A DNA stretch of 64,000 bases from Euglena gracilis (Eukaryota > Euglenida > Euglenophyceae > Euglenales). The first letter of the stretch is position 1; every line of letters starts with the position of its first letter. A program made the translations under genes and the position numbers. Where the stretch lies: assembly GCA_039621445.1 (NCBI GenBank), contig CP154957.1:45008309-45072308 (forward strand). Direction: 5' to 3'. Positions 1-11,900 of this stretch are shown here, piece after piece. The notes beneath the pieces were generated by a model, which was not told where the DNA came from, did not search any database, and saw only the letters and a list, made by a program, of their open reading frames with translations.

Positions 1-221
1 TCACTAATTGCAGCCCCACAAATGGGGATAAAATCCAAACAAAAAAAATGCACTCAATTAGGGGGGAAAGCTACCAAAGTTGAGGTGTGCTCCTGACATT
101 AAGTGCCGACTGTGCTATGCTTCCGCTCTTTTGTTGCTCTTTTGATTTTGAAACCTGAAAATATATCAAACTTCACCTTCATTGCCTTTGTGCCTTGCAG
201 AATTTTCAAGCCATTGGCACT

Positions 222-298
222 TTTATTCCGGTTATTCCGGTTTATTCCGGTTTATTCCGGTTTTCGCTATTCCGGTTTATTCCGGTTTATTCCGGACC
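222..298. repeat. Short tandem repeat, 10-bp unit TTTATTCCGG
   Basis: Seven or so near-perfect units of TTTATTCCGG run in tandem, with one interruption (a TTTTCGCTA insert). No coding role is evident. Confidence 0.8.
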
Positions 299-399
299 GG
301 AATATCTCCCTGCCCCTGTTCAGAACCAAAAAACAATGGTGGCCAGTTGTGTGAAGTGATCCGGGACAGAATAAACTGTTTCCTCCCAGATTTTTTCCA

Positions 400-792
400 A
401 TGGAATCTTTGGCACTGCCACGTGCAATCCTCGATGAAGTAGAAGCATCTCAAAGACATCCACAAACATGGGATGACAACTACACCAAGGTTGTTGCGGA
501 TTGGGCCCGGCAGTTTGGCATCAAATGGGCCATTGATCGACACAAGAAAGGAGAGAATAAAGATAAGAATCTGCCCTGGCGCACTGTCGACAGGTGGTTC
601 CTTTCTTGTCTTGCTTGGACCCAACCGGACATGGCATCCGATGAGGGAGCGTCGAACTGTTTCAATACGGCAAACGAAAGCAGCATTCACTTGCACTGTT
701 CTCACCGGTGGGAGAAGAAATTTTTTGTCATTTCCCCTGATGATTTCTCCGTACACGATGCGGACAAGTTTGCGGACGGCAAACTTGATTAA
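400..792 (+). CDS. Hypothetical protein or exon, unrecognised
   Basis: An ATG-started 130-codon frame of mixed, globular-looking composition (Trp-rich, with WARQFGIKW and WRTVDRWF motifs) and no low-complexity sequence. I do not recognise the family. Two other long frames overlap it, one on plus (473-1000) and one on minus (277-846), so the choice of frame is uncertain. It could be an exon of a host gene or a degraded transposon fragment; no splice sites were convincingly paired with it. Confidence 0.3.
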   Translation: MESLALPRAILDEVEASQRHPQTWDDNYTKVVADWARQFGIKWAIDRHKKGENKDKNLPWRTVDRWFLSCLAWTQPDMASDEGASNCFNTANESSIHLHCSHRWEKKFFVISPDDFSVHDADKFADGKLD

Positions 793-2704
793 ACTGCAAA
801 TGTTTTGGAAAGGATCCGCAGACGCAGTGCATGCAAAGTCAGGCACGCTACACCCAAAGAACTTCCAGGATCACCAGCCTGAATCACATTTCCAGGTGTA
901 TGAATTGGAGCAAACGTGTTACAAACTTTTGTTCCTTTCTTTTCAAAACAAGGACACGGTTGCAAGATTGTGTGAAGAAATTGTTCTCCGTGTGATGTGA
1001 CAACCACAACTTGGTTCTCTGGTTTATTGGTTTGCCTTTTATCCCATTCATTAGTTCTTTTCTTCATCATCCGCAACCATTCCCGAAGACGTGCAACAAT
1101 GTGAGCATTTCTAGCCTGTGTTCAACATGCCAATAACCGCTCCATTGTCGGTAAGTTTGGAAAGTCTCACAAAAAAGCCTGACAGAAGTAATGCAGGCCA
1201 CATTGCAGCCGGAAACCCTCCATCCCTGTGAGTGTGGCGAGCACACCGCTCGAAAGTGTGATCTGCAACTGCCATGTGCGTGATGGCTGTTTCCCTGACC
1301 ATTCATCTGTAGTTTGCCCTTCGTAGACCATGGACAGTGTCCGTGTCCTTCGATGACGCTTCGCTTTGCCTTGGCTCAAAGGAGGCGTTGAAACAGTACG
1401 GCGGAAAAAAATTTTGGGGAAAAAATTTTGGGAAAATTTTGGTGCTTTCCCAAAATTTTTGTTTCCCGACATTTTTGTCTGGGCTGTAGTAACAGTGGTT
1501 TTGTTGTGCCACAAAAAAAAATACGAAAAATCTCGAATCATCATGAAAATGGAGCTTTGCCAAATCCGTGGGGAAAAAAACAACGAAAATCATGAGAAAT
1601 CACAAATGAGAGTTTTTTCCTTGGAAATTGAAAATTTTAATACTTCAAAGCAGATGTGGATGCAGATGCAGATGTATTTTACTTAATTATTTATTTATTC
1701 AAATCCCTTTTTGTGCTTTCAAGTGCCCCTTTTGTCCGTTGCTTGCACCAAAGAAGCTGAATGTGCACATTAGAAGCAAAAACCTCGAAGAAATAAGAAA
1801 TTACCCAAAATACACGAAAATCTTGGTCGTGTCCGCCGCTTTTCCTCGCAAATGCCAACACCGGGTGGAATATTCAGCCGGCGTCATTTTAAATGGGGTC
1901 TTTGCCAGAGGAGTCTTCACACCCTAAACCCACATTCAAAAGCCTACCAAACCCCCAAGGGGCATTCCATGGTCCCAACACAGAACATCGCTGCAAAAAA
2001 CCTCTCCTTTCTCATTCTGAAAATTCTGAAATTCAATTTTCGGGCATGCACACCTGATATAAATGATGGAGAACGAAAAATCGAGTCCAAAGAACACAAG
2101 GGCACTTGGGGGGAGGGGGTGTTCATCCATCCTACCAAAATTTGTCAGTGAAACAACACGGTAACAGAATACATTGTTTAGGGGAAATCGAGACACCCAT
2201 CAGAACATCGTCAAAATAACAAAAATAACAGATGGTGGCGAGTGAGGACAGAAAGAAACATAAACGGTGGTCCAGCTGAAAAAAGGTCAGATCGGCATCG
2301 GCTGATGTGTGACGGTGCAACTGGGACGAATGCTGAGCTCCTTTTTTCCACTGAAGAACCGTGGGGGGGTCACAACGTAGACCCTCGAAAAACGCGATGC
2401 AAAACGCGACGCGACGCCAAAAAAAACGCAAAAAAAGGAAATAAAACACCACACGACGCGACACCGCAAATAGACACAAGTTGCATACAAATTCCTTCAA
2501 GAGCTCCCCCGAGACATACCCTTTTCTGGAGGAAACTTGGGAAAATTCCCACCTTCTCTGGGGAAAGTTTTCATCATGCAACTATATTTTGACAAAAATA
2601 GATATTGACATTGGGTTTGGGTGGGTCCTGATAAACCCCGATATATTGACCCCCCGCCCGATGTCCTCAATAAATCCGCTAAAACCGCTATGGAGGAAAA
2701 ATTG

Positions 2705-3070
2705 AGGGCCACCCTTGTGTCATTTGTGTCATTTTAGACACTTTTTGGCCCATCTTTGACTGTTTGAGTATAATGTTAGGCCACTCTGGACCATTCTGGG
2801 CATTTGGGGGGGGGGGTTCATTGCAGCCTGTTTTGAGCCAATTTGGGCAACTTTCAAACACTTCGGGACATTTTGGGCAATTCTAGCCACTTTGGGTCAT
2901 ATTGGGCCAGTTTGGGTAACTTGGGACCAATGTTGGCTGTTTTTGGACCGTTTTGCCCATTTTGGACCACTTTGGAATGCGTAGGGCTATTTTGGACACT
3001 TTGGGGTTAAATTTTGATGTTTGGGGTTGGTGATTCCTAATTTGGTGGAGAACTCCAAATTGACTCATAT
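2705..3070. repeat. Degenerate short-period repeat (TTTTGGRCCAYTTTGG-like)
   Basis: The stretch is a loose run of 12-20-bp units around TTTTGGACCACTTTGG and CATTTTGGGC, ending near a G9 run. It has no credible coding potential. The rest of 800-4046 shows only A- or T-rich sequence and short frames without recognisable features. Confidence 0.5.
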
Positions 3071-4046
3071 AGTTTCATTTTCAAAAAATTTTCAAAATTT
3101 TTGGGTTCGGATATTCCTAATTCGGTGATAACACGGGTCAAAAACAAGAAAACCATTGCATTAAAACCCCCTAATAAAGCCGATACTTTCTTTTTTTTTT
3201 CCGATATTTTTTCCGGACCTGAAAGAATTGAAAATTGCGATATGGCCTCTCTGGACTGATATCCAACATCCATCCTTGGTTGATATGTATTTTGATTAGA
3301 TTCTGGGAACATCGTGAAAAATTGTGAAAATTTTCCCAAAAAAATCCAAAAAATGACAGAATTTGACAAAAAGTTTGGACTCAGGGCAAAATCGGGCATA
3401 GAATTTTCCAAGTCGAAAAATCTTCCAGCAAAAAAAAATCAGGAAATCACAGAGGGGGGGAAAAACACAAAGAAATGCAGAAAAAAACACAAAAAAAAAA
3501 CACAAAATTTGTCAAAATCGAAAAATGCAAAGGAAAAAAAAACAGAACTGTGTACCCCTGTGAAGATGTAACTGCAAATCCGAAATCGCAAGAAGCAGAA
3601 AATGAATTCAATGCCAAGCGGTTGAAAAAAAACACAAGAAGAAAGGGAAAATAGCTAAATTCCCAAATTTTGGAGCTTGACATTGGCTGTGAGGAGACAG
3701 GGAGGAAGATGATGTGGTTGGAGGCAGCACATGGGGAAATTCTCGGTAGCCCGGTGGGTGGGGGTGGTAATGAAAAATCATTTTAGTACACCACAAGGAT
3801 GACGCGCACCACACTATTTATATAAGGAAGATTCGCTGATCTCCACCCTCCCTCAGGGTGGATGGCTGGATAAATGCCAGCAAAGGGCAGCATTTTCCCA
3901 GCAATGGATGGGAAATGTGTCACCCTCTGTGCTGCTTCAGAACAACATACAAACAAAAAGTTCGGCAGGTAAAAGGCTAAAAAGAAAAACAAAAAGAAAA
4001 ACGAGGGGAACGGAGGGTCATGGCTTTGATGGAACCAGATAGGAGG

Positions 4047-4239
4047 TCAGGCTTTGCAGCTTTGGCTGTCTACCTCATTAGGCAGCACCATTGGTTTCGC
4101 TTGCCGGCTGGGTCTTGGAGCCTTGAGCAGGCTTGGGTGTGAGGCTGGGGGGAGGGGGCAGTTCATGGTGGCCGCAGCTGGGCGTCCACCGCGAGGGTCG
4201 GCTGCACCGGGCAGGGGAGGGATGCCAGACCCAGCCAAC
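4047..4239 (-). CDS. Candidate last exon of the coiled-coil gene
   Basis: On the minus strand an acceptor (CAG at 4240-4242) opens a Pro/Ala/Ser-rich frame that stops at 4047. If the preceding exon uses a GT donor just before its apparent stop (near 5932), the phase would match. The alternative is that the gene already ends at 5929 and this frame is non-coding. Composition is disordered (PLPGAADPRGGRPAAAT), so homology gives no help. Confidence 0.25.
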
Positions 4240-4917
4240 CTGCTGTCTCATCCAAGCCCGGCCGAACTGCCGGCAGAACGTCTTCAGGGCGGTGCGGGGC
4301 TGCGGGGCGAGGTACAAGCTGTAGGGGTCCCGGGCTTGCCACTGCTGGCCCGGCAAAACAGAAAGACGACGGCCATTCCGTGGCCCGGTCAAGCGCTTCG
4401 ACGAACGAACAAAACACGCCAAATGCCACCATTCAAAGTGCAAACAATGTGGGCATTCTTGTGGAAGAAAACCGGTGCCAGGCGGGTCACGTCGGACTGT
4501 CTTTTTGGCGAACTGGTTTGCAGAATGACAACCAGACAAACCACTCCCCCTTCTGCGCAAGACGGAGGTTAAGCAATGGAAGGGTCTGGGTCGACCGGAA
4601 TGGAGTGCCCTGCCAAGGATGACAGCGAATGGAGCGGGGAAAAACAAAACTTCTCAATTTCCATGCCGACTGGCATGGCTATGATTAATCGAATTCAGAT
4701 TGCCTGGAGGTCCAAAAGCTGTCAAGCCCAGGTACACATTCGGAAATACTTTTCTTGCTTCTCAAATTTGTTTGTGTGTTTGCTCAAGCTGGATGGGAGT
4801 CCGTGCGCTTTTCTGGCGAGATATTGATCCTGACAGTTCGTTGCATGCAGCTTGCTCGATGTCAACAAACCACAGCCTCAAACCACAACGCTTTGTCATC
4901 AGATGGCTGCCACTGTA

Positions 4918-5260
4918 ACCCCCCCCCCAAAATAAGACCCCCTCGGGATTTTCGGAGGAAATCCAAAAAGAAGGCCCCCTAAAACTGTGAAAATGCTCCC
5001 AAGCTTGGTGATTATTTGACATTCTTCGAGTTTTGCCCATGTTACATGGGTCAAAATTGGCATTTTTTGAGACATTTTTTTTTGCTCATTGCCAAAAATC
5101 GCCCTTTTTTAGACCAATTTTTGGACCCTCCCATAGGGAGGTTATTTTCGGTCGAATTTTTCAGCAAAAATCCAAAAAGTAGACCCCCCCAAAAATAAGA
5201 CCCCCCTTGGAATTTTCAGCAACGGACCCAAAAAAGCAGGCCGGGGACTTATTTGGGGGG
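4918..5260. repeat. Dispersed repeat family M, copy 1
   Basis: C-run followed by AAAATAAGACCCCC, then a segment with TGGCATTTTTTGAGACATTT and GCTCATTGCCAAAAATCG. The same blocks occur in reverse orientation at 62045-62215, so this is a dispersed repeat. The second C-run/AAAATAAGACCCCC block at 5186-5260 suggests internal duplication. The flanking 5260-5900 is G/C homopolymers and short palindromes around GGTCGACC. Confidence 0.6.
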
Positions 5261-5928
5261 GGGTTAAGATGGCTGCAATCGACGGGCACCCTCGGGCAGG
5301 GCAGAACAGGAAGGCTTGGGGGGGGGGGGGGGGGTCGACCCCCCCCCGCCCGGGAGGTGGGGGGTCGACCCCCCACCCACCAATTTGTGGAAACGGGGAT
5401 TTTGGCCAGGGAAATTTTTTGAAATTTTTTTTGGAAAAAAAAGATCCCAAAATGCATGATTTTTTGATGGAACACTTTTTTTTCACAAAAAAAAATCTCA
5501 AAATTTTCAGGTTTAAAATTTGGTATTTTTTAGGAGGGGGTTAAAAAGAACCAAGGTCAAAAAAATGGACCAAATCTTGGGACAGTTAAATTTTACTGAC
5601 ATTTTTTTCTCTTGTATTTTTTTCTTGGATTTTCAATGGCATTTTTTTGCTTCAAAAACTTCTCAAAACCAAAATTTTGAGAAAATGTTGAAATTTTGGA
5701 AGGTGTGAAAAAATGGGGTTTCGGGGGGTTTGGGGGGGGGGCCTCCCATATGAGTCCCAAAATGGGTTCAAAATACACCCAGCGCCAAAGGCGCCGGGAA
5801 AAAATTTTGGCGTCCAAAAATTGGTGCTCCCGGAAATACGGAAGAGTTGGTGGAGGGGGCTGGTCGACCCCCCACCCACCATGCAGGGGGGGGGGTTGAT
5901 TCCCATTCTGCCCTGGCCTCGGCCTACC

Positions 5929-8900
5929 TCAGCACCACAGCATTGGCAAATCCAGCTGCACACCATTCGCCTGCGGCTGCATCTTGTTATGTGCCTGCTT
6001 CGTGCCCGAGAGGGGCCCGGCGATGGGGGTGCCGTGGACCGCGCCCCCCTGCAGCTGGCCGCCGTGTGTGCTGCCGGGCGGCACCATGCCTGCGTCCGCA
6101 AGGGGCCCGATGTGGCGGCAAAGTTTCTGGTGCCAATGCCCCAACCGAACAAAAATGGTTCGCAAGGATGAGCTGGCAACGCGACGGGGCACACCGCGAA
6201 CGAGGGCCCTCCCGGCAGGAGACTTCGGCGGTGCGCCATCGCTGGGGGACTCGGCCTCGTCGCTGACCACGGGCTTGGGGGCCACCAGCGGGGGATCCAG
6301 CAGGTGCATCACATTGTCCCCCACCCTGCAGACCCACAACGGAGGTGGAAGGAGCTCCCCCCTGCTGAGGGAAAACCCTTGTGTTTTGGATGTGGGGCCA
6401 AAAACAACAGCAACCGCATATCACTCCGTGAAGGTCACTGTGATCACTTCCATGGAAGAAAACCCATCAACAGAGCATTGGGTCGCCAGAAGGATCTCAC
6501 AAATCAGCAAGAGAGACACGATCTTTGAGGTTCGGGATTTTCTTTGAGCCAACTCTCCGCCAGAATGCGAGCCCCACCTGGGTCCCTGGGTGCCGACTGA
6601 TATGAAGTTGGGTTTGTTTGGGTCGATCAAGCCAAATTTTGAAATCTTTGTTCTTGTAATTGTAAATTGAAAACTCTGTGTTTTTGGAAAAACAATTCCC
6701 TTTTCTTTCTGAAAAAACAAATTAATATCAGTTTTATTTGCCGAAACAGTAGAATAATGCTGAAAAATGGTGTGTTCAAGTTGCAAGATTGATTTTGCAC
6801 TTCCCCAATCTGCAAATTGACAACACATCCACTTTCAGAAAAAGACTCCACAAAACCCGTCGGGAATGCACCTGCGAGTTATGCTGTTGCGGAGCTCTTG
6901 GCGAAGGCTTTTGCCAGACTGGCTCCTGGAGGCTGCACCACGCTTTGTCGGGGAGGGGGTTGGAGACCGCTGACTGGTGGGGGATTTAGTCCCCTCGGAG
7001 CTGCGCAAAAGGGCCATGGCACAGTGAACACTCTCAAACACAGCAAGGGGGGCTTTGATTGCGCTTCCGATGTCTGAGAAAGCGCATGCTGTGCTGTGAA
7101 TGCACGAAATTGGGGTCACCCCCAGATTATTTGGGTTTGTCAACCAAGAAATGAATCTTTGACACAAGTCGAGAAAAAACTTAACTGGTGGGGCACTCAC
7201 ACCTATTCCCTACGGAGGCTGGGCCAAAAGCTCCTTCTCGATGAAAAGAACGCTTCTGGGCACCATAGCCCCCTTCCCCTCGGGCGCTGCCTGTGGAGGA
7301 ACGGACTGGATACCGGGGGGGTCTGACTGAGAACAATCGTTGACAGGAAAAAATCTTCCGGGAAAAATATTGGAAGAATCCTTCAAACGCCGGGAAAAAT
7401 TCTGAACGCTCGCTTAAAACGGAAGGCAAAAATTCTGTACAGAAAATTCTCGGGATCCCGCTTTTTCAGGAAACGAAAATGAATTCACACGAAAGCCCAA
7501 TTTTTCACAAATCCAGGAGTCAAAAAAATGGTAAAATCCTTAACTCCAAATTGCAAAGTAAAGCAAAAAAGGCCTTTTTTCTTTTCAAAGGATCAACACA
7601 GATCAATACACCTTCTGAAGAGATGATTTGCAACAAAAGACACTCCAAAAATCGGCGCAAAGCACCGAAGAAAATTGTCAGGCGTTCACTGGAGGAAATT
7701 GGATTTCTTTAAATTCTGCAGGGAAAAATCCTGGGCGGATCCCTGGACAAAATTTCGTCCAGAATTTTTCCCACACACAATTTCCTGTTTAAGCCCCCCC
7801 CCCCCCTGGTGGGTCCTCCAGAGCTGCAGGGCGACCTCAGGGTAGAGAGTCCACCAAAGGGTTGGATGGATGTTTTGAAATAATAGTTTGAGACCAAACA
7901 GTTGGTGTTAGATTCTCAGCCTGGTGTACGGGAAAACAATTATTTAACAAAACCAAAAGCTGACACGACTTGTCAGTGATCTGCCCCTCACATCAAGCTA
8001 GGAAGAGGCAAGGAGGGAAGGCTACCAGCAGAAAGCACAGCAAGTTGCTCCGACTTGTTCAGCAGCACGTGGGGGTCGGCGGAGCTCTTCAGCACATGAA
8101 TCTCCTTGAGCAGGGCCTCCTTCTCGAGCTGTGTGGCGTGCTTGAAGCGCATCCGCTCCTCATGCTCCTTCTGCCGCTTCGCCAAGAGCTCTTCGGTGCG
8201 TTGGCGGTCAGCTTCGATTTTGGCTTGTGTCACCTGAGATTTGATGGGGAGGTCAGACAAGGCAGGGGAGGCAGTGTTGTCACTCCCCACTGGTCGACCT
8301 TTTCTTGGAAGAAACTGAAAATTGTGATCAATGGGGATCAGCAAATCCAGCCTGTAGATCAATGAGGAGCTCCAGCTCCACACCCTTTCAATCATGAGTG
8401 CTGACCAGAAAACCTTGATTGTCTGACACCCTTACCTGTTGAAGTGGAGAAAAAGTGGACAGCATGAGAAAATAGAAACCAACCCTCTCCCCCGTCCCGT
8501 CCCACATCCCCCAGTGTCCCCCAGACCCTGGGGGACACTTTTCCCTGGGCCAGGAGCCACCCACCACTGCGACCTCCCCCCCACTCACAATCGCTCGCTC
8601 ACAACTCATGAACGGCAAAACCCCATCCATTACTTTTGTTTGGCCTCCCCTGCCAGGGCCAAACAAACAGGGTCCAGTGGCATCCACCTACTCCAAAAAA
8701 ATAAAACACCTGGGGAAATGCCAAGAAACGGTCTGAAAAAACTGGATGGCAATGACAAAAAAAATGTTTGTTCTGGACTTTTTGAACAGCTTCAAAGTTT
8801 TTGACTAAACAATCTTGGAAGCTCCAGGAACGTTTGACATGTGGGGGATGCAGGTTGTTATTGCGCGCTGGTGCAGTTCCAATGCCCACGTCCTGTGTGG

Positions 8901-11900
8901 TGTCCAACTGCCTTGTTGCGATACACAAATACATCATCACGGCACACCATCTCCCGGTACTCCTCTGCACGGCTGAGTCGCTTCCGGTTGTCAATCCAAT
9001 TTTGCAGCTTGAGTTGTTTTATTTCTGCCCTGGGAAACAGAACAGAAACAAGGAGGAATAACCAGGTATCGTATATATCTATAAATAGACATGGATAAAT
9101 ATTTGTGTATGTAGCACTTCGGTCCCCCCCGGGGGGGTACTAAAGTTCACCCCACAATGGCCACAGTAACCCTGGGGTTAGTGAAGGGCGTAGGGGTTAG
9201 GGTTGGGACCAGCCGGCCGGGTCTGCACGATTCCAAAAAGAAAGATAAAGGCCGCTGAACAGTCGGCCCCCACAAGGGATTTAACCCTTCCCGGCCACAG
9301 GGCCAGTGCCAGGACTTGCTGTGCGGGGTGCAGTTGGCCAGCGAATGAGCCGGCCGCCCGCACCGGACAGGCTGCCCACGCGTCGCCCCGCGTCACGCAA
9401 GCAAAGAACCGGCCGGCCGGTCCCAACCCTAAACCCTACGCCCTTCACTAACCCCAGGGTACCCGTGGCCATCGTGGGGTGAACTTTGGTACCCCCCCCG
9501 GGGGGTACCAAAACTTTGGTACCCCCCCGGGGGTACCAAAGTTCTCACCTGCCATTTTCTTTCTATTTCCTTAGCCCTTCCCTTTTTTGTCTCTCTTTTC
9601 CCCTTCTTTATGTATACATGTATGTATGTGTGTGTATATATGCATGTATAGAAATATTTGTATATATATATTTGCATATGTATTTGTGCTTTGTTACATA
9701 TCTATAAAGAAAAAAGCAATCGATTTTTGAGTCAAACACAACGATTTTGCAACAGGACAGCAAATCAACTTGTGCAAATTCAAAACAAATTGGAAAAATG
9801 TGTTTCGTGTGTGGGAAACATGAAACAAAAAAAGGAAAGCGTGATTCATCAAAATGCGTAAACTTTAAAATGCCCAAAATATTTTTTCAAGGGTAGGAAA
9901 ATGCCCCGGGGTAGGTTTCTGCCCTACCACAACCCATAATTCTATTCAATGCCGATATCTAAATGGTTGCTTTCGCACGAGGCAGGCATTCTTCAAAATT
10001 GTATAATCCAACCTCCTGGAGGGGTCGAGCCGGCACTCTGTGTCTAGGGACAAATCCACCTAAACGTGCACTTCAGGATACTCCAATCCCCTGCAGATGC
10101 TTCAAGAAAACTCCAGTCTCCGGGTGGAATACATCGTGGAAACGATTGTTGGCGGGGGTCGACCGCCCCCGCCAACAACAGGGTGTTGCTGCAATCTCCA
10201 TGAGAATGGAGGCCAATTCTTAAGGACCGTTTGAAAGAAATTTAAGCAACCCACGGCACATCTGATGAACCAAATTAAGGAGCCCAAAAGCAAAGCAACC
10301 CTGTGGAAAATAAACACCGACAATTGAGCAACTGGTTGCTTAAATTTCAGAGGGCGGTACATCCTTGAGCTTGGGGCATGATTTTGCAGCTTCCTGTTTC
10401 TTTCTTCGTCTTATTTTTGTTGGGTGAGGGGGGGAACGGTGAGCTTTCTCCACAGAAACAGGCATTTAAATGCGCTCAGGTGGGATATATTTTATGCGTT
10501 TTTTACTCTCCCTCTCTCTCTCTCCGCGGATCCTTTTCGAAGGGAACCTGAGGTCCTGCAGCTGCGCAATCTTCTCCTGCCGCGTCAGCAGGTGTTGCTC
10601 CTTCTGGTAGTGCTTCTCCAGGATGCTGTTCAGGATGTCCTGGTACTTCATATCCTGGGGGTATCGCCCGGAGATGAGGTGCTTGGGTTGGGGCAACAAA
10701 CTAGGGCGAGGGTCAGACCATTACTACTCCTCCCCCTCCTATGGTCCCCCCCCCGGCGGCCTCCCAGGACCCTGCAACAGACACTAATGGGGCTGGGGGG
10801 GAACTACAGAGGACAGTGAAGGTGCAGTCAGACAATAATGGGGGGACAAAAGGGGGGAGTTCTGTGGTCAAAGTCGATGGTGTGTGCGAGGACAGGCAGA
10901 GGTGAACCTGGATGACTTTGAGCTCCTGCCGCTTTTTCTCCTTGGCCTGGGTGAGAGTCTTCTTGTCCTCCAGCATCGCCTGCATCTGCGCCTGGTGCCC
11001 CTGCAGCCTCCCCTCCGCCTCCTGGTGCCTCTCCAACAGCTGCCACGGAAAAGCAGCTACTTGCGCACGAGTGACCCCCAACACACATGGCCCCCATGCT
11101 GACGGGGGCCTCAACCCCCGTCAGCGTGGGTGACAATAATAAAAATAAAATAAAATAAGAAATAAAACAATGACAAAACAAAGCGCAACTGAGCCCGGCG
11201 CGGCGGCAACCTGGAACTTCCACAGCTCCTCCTCCTCCTCCTGCCGCAGGGCCGCCTCGCGGATGGCGATGGCCTTCTGCAGGCTCTTGATCTTGCTGAT
11301 CTCCCTCACGGTGTCCCGGTGCAGCTCGATGTTCCGCCGCCGCTCCGTGTGCAGCGCCTGCCGGTGCTCCATGTCCTTCAGCTGCATTTGGCAGCGGTTC
11401 TCGAAGCTTTGCTGCGAGAGACCAAAGAAAAAAGGCGGACTGCACCAAAGGGATGGATGGACGCCTGCGACTTCTGAAATATCTGGGTGTCATCTGCAAG
11501 TAAAGGGCAGCCATTGACCAAATGAGATGCCCAGAGACAAAATTGGCCTATTTCATTGGAATAATTCATCATTTCAATTTTTGAGGACTGGTCAAATGTG
11601 ATGTTGCAACAGAGACAAATTCTTCCGTGTGGGGAGAAAAATTTTGCTGGTCACAAAAAAACAAACCAAACCTTCCCTCCCGCCTGTCCAGCCTGAACCC
11701 CAAGCTCCAAAGACACTTCCCAAAGTCAAACAATGCAAGCAGCCAGCGCTGGGCCACACCATCACCAGCTTGTTGCGCTCCGTCACCGCGCGCAGCTTGT
11801 TCTCCAGCAGCTGGGCGCGCTCCTGCTTCAGCCGCTCCTCCTCCGCCAGCCGGCGCTCCTCCCGCCCCTGGCGCTGGCGCTCCGCCGACGCCAGGCGCTG

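Noticed and set aside
9181-9460. A small protein in the 9.1-9.5 kb element
   Set aside because: Nearly mirror-image frames occur on both strands because of the inverted arms.
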